Shown: positions 48,856 through 60,169, counted from the first letter of the stretch. The stretch: DNA of 64,000 bases from Kryptolebias marmoratus (GCF_001649575.2 NC_051434.1:5731877-5795876); one strand, 5' to 3'. Made by a program: numbers and translations. Notes: a model not told the origin generated them from the sequence alone.

Positions 48856-51810
48856 TTTGCCTTTCAGTGACGGGTGATGATGAGCAGGATTCCAAATTTC
48901 TCAAATTAAAACTGCAAACTTTTATTTACTTATTTTTGTATCACTGCCCTCTGAATTTTACACCTGTTTAGTGTTGATTTATTTTCGTTTGCTTTTTTGC
49001 CTCCTTCCTTCACTTAAATTCCTAATAAAAAATGTACCCAAATGATCAAATTCCCTCTTAAAAATCCTGAAGGGAGTTTTTAATCTTACAAAAGGAAGAA
49101 GAATCTTCCAATGGTTCTTCTTTAAACTCCGATTTCCCTTTTCATTTGGGCTGGTTAAGTTGGTCCTCGGAGGATTTGTCTCGCTAATAACCTGCGAGTA
49201 AAATGGGTCAGCCATAAAACATCAACTGAAGCTGCTGTTAACTTACTATGTCAGAAAGCTCATTTAAAATCCTAAGTGGAGCTCCAGCCGTCCAACTCAT
49301 CCTGGAGCAGTAATAAAACATTAGAAGACCTAATGCGCATGTAGCCAGAAGGCAGCTGGGCCTCGGCCGTCCCTGTTGCCCTCGTCGGCAGAGGAGACCA
49401 TCCATAATTAACCCAACTCTGTCAAGTCGTAGCCGCAGCCGTAGCATGTCCTCACAAGTCACTCTGAGCCTTCTCCCTGCATCGTTTTCTCCGCCGTCAA
49501 CTCGTCACCAGCATCTGTCGCTTCCTGCATGAGGACTGCTGAGAGAGAGGCTGACGGAAAAAGGGCTTTGATCTGCTGTCTTTCCTTCCCAGCTTTCCCT
49601 CAAAGGCTTTGAACAGCAAATGATACACAGAGCAGAGGGAGAGAAAAAAACATGTTTCTCCTCTGTGTTTGTTGAGCTTGATTTATGTGATTTATTCCCT
49701 GTTAGTAAAGGGTGATTGAGCTATTTGGCTACGGGGTAATAACTGCTATCGTTTCTCTCAGCTTCTCCCCCCCTTTACGCTGCCTTTACTCCTTTCTCGC
49801 TCCTCCAAATTTTAACAGATCTTTATGTGAATAAAGATGTTGTTAATTGATGGGGGAAGACGAGGACGTGGGAAATTAAAACGTGTGAATCGAAACAGAC
49901 AAAGGACGGGAGGAAGAGGAGGCACAACTGGCTGAGTCAACGGGGGTCAGAGGGGTTAAGTCAAAAAGAAAGCAGAAACAAGGAAAAGAGCAAGAGGCAG
50001 TGATTAAAAAGTGAAAAGAAGGTGATTAATTTGCCTGCCCTAAAATAAGATTCGGTCTAATGTGTCAGCAAACCAAAGTGGGAGAACTGGAAGAGCACTG
50101 GAGACGAGAAAAAAAGAAAAAGATTTAAAGATTAATTTGCTTCAAAATAGAAATTGATGTGGGTGCAAAATTGAAAATTTGGTAAATTAAAAAATAATTA
50201 GAAGCATTTTTATCAAATCATGTTAGTTTTTTTAATTGTTTTGCTAACACTGAATACATTTAAAAACAATTCTCATTCAACACAGCTAATTTATAGAGTA
50301 AACCTTATCATACTAACCTTTTACTGAGGCGGTAAACATGTTAAACTTCAAAGGTTTCTCAGCAGCTGCAACCTCAAAATCCAGTATGGCTGCCTCACAT
50401 AAAAGAAGTAATGATATCTGCAGTAAGAAACTGTTTATTTGCGCTTTTGACAGTATGTTGTTTGATAAATTAGTCGCTCCATACAGCATTTTACAACCAC
50501 TACAGTGTTCGAATGGAGAAAATGCAAATAAACACATTGTAATCAGCTTGTATTAATAAAGGTGGTTAGCCTGGTCACTGAGCGCCACAGTTAGCTAATC
50601 CCACAGGTTTTCTGACTTGCAGCTGGAACAGGATTCAGTTGGGTGTGACGTCACTCTCGGCTCCAAATTCCAGAGTAAATGAACTGCAGTGTTAGCATGT
50701 CATTTGACATTTCATTTTGCCTCACTCAGCCCATTTTATGGACCACAGGTGTCCAGCTGTGAGCACATCACACAATTTATTGTCAATGACGACCTCCCAG
50801 CAGCTGTCAGCAACTCGGACATGAGTTGGTGCAGTGAAAATTGGGTTGGAGTTCAAAGAACCGAGAGGAGCAGGCACTGCTCTGATCTTCAGCAGAAGAG
50901 TTGAAACATTAACATTCACCCTGCACAGCCAGGTTTTAACCCTGCATCTATCCTCAAAAGCAGGGAGGAAGTTCATGCCGTATGCAGAGGGGAAGATACA
51001 CATGCAGCCCGTATAAATATGTGCATCCTAATTTAGGTGCACTCCCTGGATGTATTACAAACAGAAATATCTATAAAGACAGAAAGCAAAGAGAAAATAC
51101 CCTTCAGAGTGTAGATGGGCTGACTTGTTTCGCTCAGCAGCTCTATCTGTGGGATTACTTGGGCCCATTTATTATTCCATATGAGTGTGGCTTGCATGGG
51201 TAATTGTAAATTAAGTGGATTACTTTGCAATGTAGTGCCTGAGGGAATTAGAGAATCTCTGAATGGATGCAAAATCCTTTCCGTACTGTAGCTTGCAGGT
51301 CCCTGAGCAGCATCAGCACTTTCTGCAGCAGTATCAGTATGAACCGCTTTGAATGATACTGATTTAATATCAGCATGGTAGATTTAATGACACCGGTGCT
51401 CATTACATTTCGTCTCCCTGAAGTGGGGCCGGTGTTTCAAGTGATTGGCACATTCATCCCTGAGTGTGCTTAAAAATAGGTGTTTTATCGGATGTATGTT
51501 AAACCCTACTTTCATTCTATTCAGCCAAGACAGAGGGTTTCTCCTTAATTGCAAAGTTGGAAAGTAAGTGAGGGCAAAAGTATATGTCAAGTTGCTCTTT
51601 CAGGGCTTTGCGTAAGATGAAACTACAAGATGCATTCTCTTCCTTCTGGCTTCAGTGGCCTTACACCGTTCAAATCCCCCCCCAAATCAAAATCCACCTC
51701 AAATGAATTGCAGTGGAATACAAATGAGGAAGCGGTGGCAAGGATTTCTCTTTTAATGAGGACAAAAACCCATCACCACGTCTTCCCTGAAACGCTTCAC
51801 TTGCTGCTGC

Positions 51811-51832
51811 CTGCCTGCCGGCCGGCCGGCCG
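51811..51832. repeat. (CTGC)/(CGGC) short tandem tract
   Basis: CTGCCTGCCGGCCGGCCGGC followed by CG: overlapping 4-bp repeats of C and G, unusual in this A+T-rich surrounding. Confidence 0.85.
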
Positions 51833-52432
51833 ACACTTCCCCGAAGACTTCTGGGGGTTCAAACTGTAGCGTTTCAGAGCAGCTCACTCAGTGCCCCAGC
51901 AACAAACGACGTCTTCCCTCCCACACCCCCAAACATTTAAACCCAGCTCAGTTTGCCTAAAGCAATTTTGGCTCGGGAGTCGAAAGGTCACCTAAAATAA
52001 ATAAAGAATGTGGAGATCACTAGGCATCCCACACACGGAGCGAGCAGCACTTTGAAAGGATAGCCAAGGCTACAGCATTTAGCATTCAGTAGCCTGGAGC
52101 AGTCTGTGAGGCTGGCAGTCTGAGAACAGAAGAGCCAAGTACAGATCGACTCCCACACACTTGCCACAGCTTCATCAGTCACAATGCTCTCAGCTAAACT
52201 TCTGCTCTGTTTGTCACTGTGTCACTCTCTGCTGTCAGGCAGGAGAATATAAAACAATATGGACTTAAATTATTCCCTCAGGTTAGCAGCAGGATTGACC
52301 ACGGTTTTTATAATATATTTATGTCTACAATAACTTTTAAACTCTCAAAGTTTGAAAAATGGTAACATGAGACTGAGCACTTGAAAGCTGTGTGTTAACG
52401 GGTGCATCTTCTAAATGTTACCTTAATAATGA

Positions 52433-52860
52433 AAAAGGCTGGGATGTTGTGTTAAATGTAAAGAAAAATAATGCAACAATTAGCAAATCTCATTTACTTA
52501 CATTTTATTCACAATGAAGTGAACATATCACAAGTTTTAACTAAGAAGTCACACCTTTTTTATATATAACACGTCTCAAAAAAGGCTGTATAAGGAAGTT
52601 TTACAAAAAACAAACAGCTGGAAGAGCATTTTGTAATTAATTAGATTAACTATCGACAGGTCAGAAAGAGGACTGGGTATAAAAAGAGCATTTTAGAAAG
52701 GCTGAATCACTCAGAAGTAAAAATGAGCAGAGGTTCAACATAAATTGTTAAAAAACCTGCCTCTCTGATGGTATGGGGGTTCATTAGTGCCTATGGCATG
52801 GGCAGCTTACACATATGGAAAGGCACAGTTGATACAGAACAGTCTGTGCAGGTTTAAGAA
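52433..52860 (+). mobile_element. Tc1/mariner-like transposon relic (second copy, opposite orientation)
   Basis: Starts with AAAAAGGCTGGGATGTTGTG, the same end type as the element at 59434, and repeats it inside (ACACGTCTCAAAAAAGGCTG, 52569-52588). The frame at 52762-52857 (+) reads SLMVWGFISAYGMGSLHIWK followed by GTVDTEQSV and a stop, clearly the same transposase block as the 59434 copy (on its minus strand). Most of the transposase and the right end are missing or too decayed to place. Confidence 0.7.
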
Positions 52861-55091
52861 TAACATATGCTTCCATCCAGTAAAGGGGGGGGGGGAACCT
52901 TACGAGTTAATTTAGAGTTGCTGCGTGTTCTCCCGCTCCTCAGAGATGGAGTGTTACCTGCTTTGAGCTCTACCTGTGCACCACCTTCATAAGAACGCAC
53001 ACACATGCCCTTTTGTCGTTGCAAGAGCCCGGCTTGTTACATCATCCAGAGAGAAGTTTATCAGCGACTGATCAGCAGCAACCTGAAAACTCTCAAAGGC
53101 TGTTTTGTCTTCCTGCAGCCTCAAACTCCCTGAACCCACAGATTACCTTCCAGCCGTGCGGATTTGTTTACCGCGGCCTGAATTTGCAAGTTTTCATCGC
53201 GGCAGCCAGCCGTCTCTGCGGGGAAAGGTTCACCAGTGCCAGAGGAGTTTCAGTCTAATCCAGGTGTTTGTTTAACCAACTGTTCAGTTTATTTATTCAG
53301 TCAGGGTTCTGAACAAATGAAACCAGTGTGTTAATAGATAAGAGTGCTTGTGATGCTATCTGTTAATTCTTTTGACAAATGAGTGTTCAGATCAGTGTTT
53401 ATAGAGCTGCCCAATGCCCATTCATCCCGTTTACTGAATATAAAAACTAAATATTTTATATTTAACTCAAAAAAAACTCTGCTACCTCTCAGTAGAACTT
53501 CACATGGAAAAATTACATCGTTTAACAACTTAAATTAAGTGCATTTTAATAAATAAGTCGAAGTAAAAATGTGATGAAGTGTACATCATCACAGAGAGCA
53601 ACTCCAACAACAGAGTTTAATGTAAATATCTCATAAATAATACAAATATAAAAGCATGTCAATGTTGCTCCAAAGTATTAAACCAGTTTTCAACCATTTA
53701 TATTCAGCCAGTTGGATAATGGCCTATTTGCATGTTTAAGTCCTAAATATTAGGAATATTTAAATTATTTATTAACTAATTGGCTCAGGAAGTCTTCTAA
53801 TTAAAGGGGTTAATGGGAATAATCTTACTCTGATCACCCCTTGTGTCTCTCAGCTTTACTGAAATGTTTTCTTGATTTTATTTAATTTTTTTAATTGAAT
53901 ATCTTTAATGTGTGAGGTTAAGGCTTTTTACGGTGGGTTTTATTCTGTTTTCAGTGCAGATTTTGATATAAACCTGGCTGATTTGGGCCAAAGGAACCAG
54001 ATGTCTGTCCCAAAAGGCAAAATCTCAGGTAAACAACACTTTAACTTGCTCAGTGAATTGTTTGACTATTGCTAATCTGACTCGTCCTGTTCAAGTGGCT
54101 GTAAATTGATAAATAATCTCTAATATTAGAGATTTTAAAGACTGAAATTTATGTTCCACATACAACAACAGTAAACAGATTAAAAGAAAAAGTAAAATGA
54201 CATCAGAAAGCTGCTCAATCTTTAAAAGCTTCCTATTGAATTAAAACAGATTTTTCACTTTCTCCTCTGAGGATAAACTTCCCTATTCGTGCCAATCCTG
54301 ACATGAGGGTTTTATTTAGGCTAAATGAAGAATCTAAAGCAGAAAGATGCTCCCCTCTTTTTCAATCTATTTACTTTTTTATTCTGGCAGATTAAAAGAG
54401 GGGTGTTCGACATATGCTGCTTGTTGCATCCTTTTAACGTTTCGCAGCTGCTTTATCTGCTCATGTTTCTGTACTAACACAATTTTGCAAAGTAGGGGGA
54501 CCAAAGTCTGACTGAAGAGGGGATTTTTTTCTTTCTGGTGGGTATTAGAAGTTTACACAAAGAAGGATGAAGGAGTGTAGCGCAGCAAAGCTCACTGGAT
54601 GTATTCCCAGACCACACAGCCACAAAATGTTCCAAAACCGTTCAGATATGGGGAATAAACTAAGGGTTGGTGGTGCCTTTGATGGTGTGGCGGTTATCGC
54701 AGCAGCCTCCTCTCAGACCACGGAATCTGCAATTAAAAGGAGCGTTAATGATGAACATGCAATGCATTTAAAAGACTGTTTCTGAGGGGGAAAAAACTAC
54801 TCAAATGACACAATTTTCCCTGCTTAACGGGATCCTGGTTTCAAGTGTCATTTAACAGCCAGACATGATTTCCATTAGAGTTGGAGGCAATTAAGAGAAA
54901 ACTCCTGTGGGCATAAACAAAGGGAGGAGAGGCGGCGTTTGTCAGCTGAGAGGCTTTTGAAAGCTTCAGATTCCTGTGAGAAGGAACTGTGGCAGCGTAA
55001 ACAGATGGATAATTCAGGAAACACATTTGCCTTCAGGCGGTCAACAAAACTTTCTTACAAATAAACGCCTAGCTTTCCTTGAAGGAATGCA

Positions 55092-55722
55092 TATCGCCCA
55101 CATTCACCCAGCCCGAGTTTTAATTCAACATGTCCGCCACAGCCACATCTTGCGAGACGTGTTAATGATTGAAGGGTTGAGGTCGACTCTCAACTATCTG
55201 TAATTTTGAGTGACTCATGACCATTTTTCTGTTGGCAAACATATATTAGCTGTGGCAGCCATCTTGAATTGGGTTGAGTCCTCTTGTCAGTCAGTTGTAG
55301 ATGTGCATCCAGTGACTAATTTCTAAAGGTTTCATTAAAATCTATCCATTAAAATCAACAACGAATAAAGTTGATGCTAGTAATTAATGGTAAAGTTTTA
55401 AAAATCAGTTTTGCTCGATCAGTCAGTGCTTCGAGTGTGTTGGGGATGAATCTCAGCAAATTCAAACTCAATATCTGTAAAATTAGCAGGGTCATGGCTA
55501 TTTCTGTGTTTGCTATGGTCGCTTAGCTGTGGCGGCCATCTTGAATGGGATTAACTCCAAAAGGTCATCAGTTGTAGATGTATATCTAATAGTCACTTCC
55601 TGAAAGTTTCATTTAGATCCATCCACAGGTCCAAGAGATATTTTAAATGAACACGAGCAGCACAGACACGCGATCTAAAACGAGCAAAAACATTGTCACT
55701 TTGCCTTTGGCGGCGGGTGATA
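55092..55722 (-). repeat. Family A repeat, two tandem monomers with both ends
   Basis: Left end TATCGCCCACATTC, right end GGCGGCGGGTGATA. Two GGCAGCCATCTTGAATTGGG-type blocks (near 55255 and 55530) are about 275 bp apart. The flanking CTTGAAGGAATGCA at the left recurs at several family A ends. Confidence 0.68.
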
Positions 55723-56327
55723 AATATATACGTATACCCTGCTTAACAAAGAAGAAAAGTATCTCTCTGGAACATCGGCCAGGCCTCTCCATCAGCAGCA
55801 CACTCCGTCGATGAGCCAATCGCAGGATCCTGGCCTGCCTCCCAGCCAGTCCTGCTAATTAGTCCCCCTCTTCTGAGCTAATTGGCTGATAAAAAATGAG
55901 GATGGCCTCTTCACCCAGCCCGAGTGTTGTGACACCAAATGGCAGCGAGGAGGAACAGGCAGGCTTATGCGGCATGGCGACACTCAGCGAGAACCACTCC
56001 TCTGCTGTTAGTTTCCCTGTCAAGAGGGTCGCCTCTGCTGTGTGACTCCGTGGGTGAAACTTCTGCTTCTGTAATCATCTGTTCTCGTTAACGGCGAGGT
56101 AATCCGTTTGAGCAGACGCTGAGGTCTGGGTGACATCGCATCGCAACTGGTTACAAACTGCATGGAGCTTATTTAACTTTATGGTTTTTATATTAATTTA
56201 TTTTAAACCATCGGGACTGTAGGTTAGATTTGGGTTCTTCATGTAAATCTGTCTGACAGCAAACCATCATTCAGATTTTAAACTTGGATGATACAGAACT
56301 GTTCAGAAGTCCTGACTCATCCGTCAC

Positions 56328-56751
56328 TGATGCCCGCCGCCGAAAGCGAATGATTGTTTTCCTTGTGTCTGTGTGTTCATTTGTTTGTAATGATAGCAAA
56401 ATATCTCATGAACTACTGAACGGAGTTTAATGAAACTTTCAGGAAGAAATCATTGGGTTGACATCTACAGCTTACTACCTTTCAGAGCCAGCCCAGTCCA
56501 AGATGGCTGCCACTGCAAAGAAGAATCTTGTAAATCTTAGCAAACACAAAAATGGTTCTAACTTGATCAGTTTTGCAGACATTGAGCTAAAGTTTGGTGT
56601 GGTAGTCACTGACAGATGTTGGAATATTGCATCAATATTATTCGTTCATACTGGTTTTTTCAATGTTTGACCAAAGTGGCTCCAACTCTGTTCTTTCTTA
56701 ACATAAGATGATTTTAGCCTAAAAGTCTAGCATGAAAGACTGTGGGTGATA
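56328..56751 (+). repeat. Family A repeat, single-monomer copy with both ends
   Basis: A 424-bp copy running from TGATGCCCGCCGCC to GACTGTGGGTGATA. Inside, in order: AAAATATCTCATGAACTACT, TTTAATGAAACTTTCAGGAA, CAAGATGGCTGCCAC, GAGCTAAAGTTTGGTGTGGT, TCTAGCATGAAAGAC. It lies about 600 bp upstream of the ext1 CpG island. Confidence 0.68.
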
Positions 56752-57349
56752 TGCATTCCTTCAGTGAATACTAGGCCTTTATTTATATTTTCAGTCTATA
56801 AGATTACAACCTAATATGTCTTCGACAAAGGCTGCAGAATTAAAAACAAACTAGTGGAGATTTTTAAAAAAAGATCACGTCAAGCTTCATCAAATATACA
56901 ACCACAGATGTTTTTCTTCTCGTTTTCTGTCTTCCTTTATTGTTAATAAAGGAAATGCAAATCTATTAATGAGAGATGAAAAGCAGAAGTGTGTCTGAGA
57001 CAACTGTGGCCACTCTTAGTAGGATCATTTAATAAAAATAGATAAATAAAAAAGCAAAGGCAAGATAAATCAGTGCACAAACAATTTAAAAACGTCGATG
57101 CTTTTGCTTCACTTTTGAATGAAAAATTCATGCTTACAAGATCAAAGTAGGACACATTTGGGTCAAATTCTAGTAGAACAAGACAGAAATAGATTACGTG
57201 GACCAAATTAAATAAAGCATTAAAAGCCTTACACCGTATTAATGTCAAACTCTTTAACAGGAAGTGCTTTACTGTTTACCACACCTCCAATTAGCCCTTA
57301 TAAAGTCACGATATATTGTTAATAATTTGCTCCTGCGGTGGACTCCGGT

Positions 57350-57540
57350 TATGAATGGGTGCATTCCTCCAAGTCCCGCCTCTTCCGGTCCCGCAGACTG
57401 ACCAATCAGCGGCGCCGCTGCGCCTCGATGGGACGTAACGTCAACTGCCGTCGTGTCGGGATTGGAATGTTACCGACTAACAATCGGAACAACTGAGCAC
57501 TCGGTAATTGGACGCCAGGATCAAGGAATTCTGTCTTTTT
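57350..57540 (+). promoter_or_regulatory. ext1: Probable ext1 CpG-island promoter
   Basis: The sequence changes abruptly from A+T-rich repeats to CpG-rich DNA near 57350. Within 60 bp there are a GC-box-like CCCGCC (57375-57380), an ETS-like CTTCCGG (57382-57388) and a perfect CCAAT/NF-Y-type ACCAATCAGC (57401-57410), followed by GGCGCCGCTGCGCC. No TATA box stands at a suitable distance, although a TATAAAG lies further up near 57299. This is the usual make-up of a TATA-less housekeeping promoter, in keeping with broad expression of EXT1. The transcription start is not determined; it is inferred to lie between about 57410 and 57600. Confidence 0.6.
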
Positions 57541-58338
57541 GAACATTTTCTCAGCTATTAACCCGGCTCGGGGTTCTCCTCGCGCCCACCGGACAACTTC
57601 GGCCGCTTCGTGTCCCTCCGCCGATGAGGTTTTTCATTTTGTGTCGGCGCGTTTGACGGTATGTGCGGAGGTGATAAATAAGGAGAGAAATGCAGGGATT
57701 TGTCAGGTTACAGTCGGACCGCTGAGCTGCTCCTGCTCCCCGACGAGTGTCCCCCGGTGTTTCTGCTCCTCCTCACAGGTGGACCATGGAGAGATAAAAG
57801 AGGAGGAAAAAGGGGGGGACTAAATTCAACCCGAGGCTTTGAGGTAGGAGCGCGGTGGGGTTCACTCCGCCTGCCCGGTGTTAGACATCCGAACCGGGCT
57901 GTACCTTTACGTCTGGGAGAGCCTCGGGGACCCCAGCCGCTGTTTGCCCGAGAAGAAGTGACTCCCCGGGCTCGCTGTGAGGGAGTTTTCTGTCCGAGCC
58001 GGCTGAATGAGCTGAAAGGCAGGGTGGAAGGCGGTGATTGTGTCCGAGGGGTCCGGGCAGAGCTGGTCCGAGTCGGAGCGCCGGAGCCCCGCTGGCTGTA
58101 GTTCGATATGCTGAAACTCTACAGAAGAGGGAGAAAGGGACAAGGCGTCTAAAAATCGCCCACATGCGCTGGATCAATTGCTGGATTTCGGAACAGAATA
58201 CGCAGAAGGAGAGCTGGGGATCCTTGGAAGCTGCCGGAGGATGGAGCGGTGTAGCCGGGGCTGGTGAGAGCCGAACTTGGGGCCACTTGACCTCCTCTCT
58301 TCTTATTCCTGAACAACTCGCCTCTGTTTCCAGGACAC
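57540..58338 (+). other. ext1: Probable ext1 5' untranslated leader (CpG island)
   Basis: About 800 bp of CpG-rich sequence without a long AUG-started frame in the ext1 frame. Mammalian EXT1 also has a long leader (several hundred nt). It contains seven AUGs before the main start: short frames at 57624-57656, 57661-57681, 57690-57725, 57786-57797, 58007-58015 and 58108-58152, and an overlapping frame from 58164. The AUG at 57786 has the best context (ACCATGG). The last bases before the start read as a pyrimidine-rich tract ending in CAG, so part of this block could instead be an intron (see findings). Confidence 0.6.
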
Positions 58339-58499
58339 ATGCAGGCCAAAAAACGCTACCTGATCCTGCTCTCCGCCGGTGCGTGTCTGGTGCTGCTCTT
58401 CTACCTCGGAGGGGTCCAACTTCCAGCGGCCAGGAGGAGCCGGCACGAGCGCAGCCGGAATGGGTACCGCTCCGATCAGCCGTGGCCCCACTACTCTGA
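58164..58499 (+). other. Upstream open reading frame overlapping the ext1 start
   Basis: An AUG at 58164 opens a 111-codon frame in a different frame from ext1. It ends at 58497-58499, that is 161 nt inside the ext1 coding exon. The peptide begins MRWINCWISEQN and is otherwise rich in Ser, Gly, Arg and Pro; I recognise no domain. Its start context (CACATGC) is the same weak one as the ext1 AUG (CACATGC). If the mRNA includes it, it could only reduce initiation at ext1. It may be an untranslated accident of a GC-rich leader. Confidence 0.4.
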
Positions 58500-59282
58500 C
58501 CCGTTACAGGCGTTCGTGCCCTGGGATCAGACCGACACCGAGGAGTACAACCTGCACATATCTCCTCGGCAGAAGAGGGACGTCAACAGGAGTGTTTACA
58601 AAGGTAAACGGTGCCGCATGGACTCGTGTTTTGACTTCTCTCTGTGTCAAAAGAACGGATTCAAAGTTTATGCTTACCCCCAGCAGAAGGGGGACAAGAT
58701 CTCAGAGAGTTATCAGAACATTTTATCCATCATTGAGGGCTCCAGGTTCTACACCTCAGACCCCGGACAGGCGTGTCTGTTTGTCCTGAGTTTGGACACT
58801 CTGGACCGGGACCAGCTGTCCCCTCAGTACGTCCACAACCTAAAGACTAAAGTCCAGAGCCTGCCTCTGTGGAACGACGGCAGGAACCACCTCATATTTA
58901 ACTTGTACTCGGGGACTTGGCCCGACTACACGGAAGACCTGGGCTTTGATATCGGCCAGGCCATGTTGGCCAAGGCCAGCATCAGTACCGAGAACTTCAG
59001 GCCCAGCTTCGACGTGTCCATCCCCCTGTTCTCCAAGGAGCACCCGAGGACCGGTGGGGAGAGGGGGTTCCTCAAATACAACTCCATCCCGCCTTTCAGA
59101 AAGTACATGCTGGTGTTCAAGGGGAAACGCTACCTGACAGGCATCGGCTCGGACGCACGGAATGCCTTATACCACGTCCACAACGGGGAGGACGTGGTGC
59201 TGCTCACCACCTGCAAGCACGGCAAGGACTGGCAGAAGCACAAGGATGCACGGTGTGACAAGGACAACGCAGAGTACGACAA
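58339..59282 (+). CDS. ext1: Exostosin-1 (heparan sulfate co-polymerase), first coding exon; partial
   Basis: The 314 complete codons plus two bases match the N-terminal part of vertebrate EXT1. EXT1 pairs with EXT2 in the Golgi to polymerise heparan sulfate by alternately adding GlcA and GlcNAc. Seen: a short basic cytoplasmic tail (MQAKKR), a single hydrophobic signal-anchor at residues 7-28 (type II membrane protein), a basic stem at about 29-85 with HISPRQKRD and an N-R-S glycosylation sequon at Asn83, then the start of the GT47 exostosin domain from about residue 91 ([10 protein letters not shown]92/C97/C103; [45 protein letters not shown]). The rest of GT47 and all of the GT64 domain (vertebrate EXT1 is about 746 aa) must lie in exons beyond the window. 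The start is the MQAKKRY methionine shared with mammalian EXT1. The stem is about six residues shorter than in human. The frame runs into TAA at 59284 only because it reads into the intron. Teleosts have ext1a/ext1b copies, and which one this is remains open. Confidence 0.97.
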
Positions 59283-59290
59283 GTAAGTAG
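59283..59290 (+). other. ext1: Splice donor of ext1 exon 1
   Basis: The sequence GACAA|GTAAGTAG is a near-perfect GT donor. It splits a Lys codon after its second base (AA|G), so coding length in exon 1 is 944 nt, phase 2. As I recall, human EXT1 exon 1 ends at c.962, also two bases into a Lys codon (EYE-K), so position and phase are conserved. Confidence 0.93.
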
Positions 59291-59433
59291 GAGTTAAATG
59301 TGCTTTCTGAACCTTTTTACGCACAGAGTCTGTGCGCAAAAATCTCTCATTGGCATCCAGAAGAGTCCTTCAGGCGCTCAGAGTTCACAGCTGTCACTCC
59401 AGCACACATTTATTCCTCAGTTTGTCTTCAAAT

Positions 59434-60118
59434 TACAGCCCCTAGTCAGAAAAAGCTGGGACATTGTGTAAAATCTAAGTAAAATACCCATGTAACATTA
59501 TAAATGCATCAAATTAACTCAAGGTAATTTTTTATTTTATGGCTCAAAAGTTGGGACAGGGCCATGTTTAGCTCTATGAAGCATCGCCTCTAATTTTAAG
59601 AGTCTGTAAACATCTACGACCTGAGGAGAGCAGCTGCTGTTGAGGTTTTAGAGGGAATGTCCCATTCTCTGATGGAGGATGTTGTTCTAAAACCTGTGTA
59701 ACGTTTCTGCATTGATGGAGCCTTTCCAGATGTATAAGCTGCCCATGCCAGAGCCACTAATGTACCCCCATACCATCAGAGAGGCAGGCTTTGCGCGTTC
59801 TTCTTTGCCTGATAGAGCTTTAAGCAGCATTTGTGGACGGCACGGTGAACTGAGCCCAGGCAGCGATGCCCAGAACAGAATCAGATGTGTATTCAATGCA
59901 GTGGCCCCTGGGGGCCCCAAGATCACGGGCCTCCAGTATTGACTTTCAGTCGTGACCTTTGACCTCAGAGATTTCTCCAGATTCTTGAGCTCTTATGATG
60001 ATATTATGAAGAGTAGAGGAACATTTTTCTGAGATTGTTGCACTATTTTTAGATGGAGTTTTTCACAGACTGGTGAACCTCTGCTCATCTTTACTCCTGA
60101 GAGATGCGGCTCTTTAAG

Positions 60119-60169
<51 letters not shown>

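Larger units (their letters stand above)
41271..52432. other. Intergenic DNA, no gene seen
   Basis: Holds poly-T tracts (41937-41955; 43780-43794), the compound microsatellite, a hAT MITE (43394) and family A copies. The block 50690-51600 is free of recognisable repeats and is a candidate regulatory region (see findings). Confidence 0.6.
52861..57349. other. Intergenic DNA upstream of ext1, no gene seen
   Basis: A+T-rich with a poly-G run at 52886-52896 and family A copies at 55092 and 56328. It might contain distal ext1 regulatory DNA, but nothing specific is recognisable. Confidence 0.6.

Noticed and set aside
1..57349. Exons of a neighbouring gene upstream of ext1 (in human the upstream neighbour is SAMD12)
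   Set aside because: I looked for a SAM-domain-like peptide and found none in the open frames; short exons could still be missed by eye.
57700..58101. Plus-strand frame of about 130 codons in the ext1 leader
   Set aside because: No AUG at its start, G+C-driven composition and no homology; a result of few stop codons in a CpG island.
57881..58491. Minus-strand frames opposite the ext1 leader and exon
   Set aside because: Shadows of GC-rich sequence and of the ext1 coding strand.
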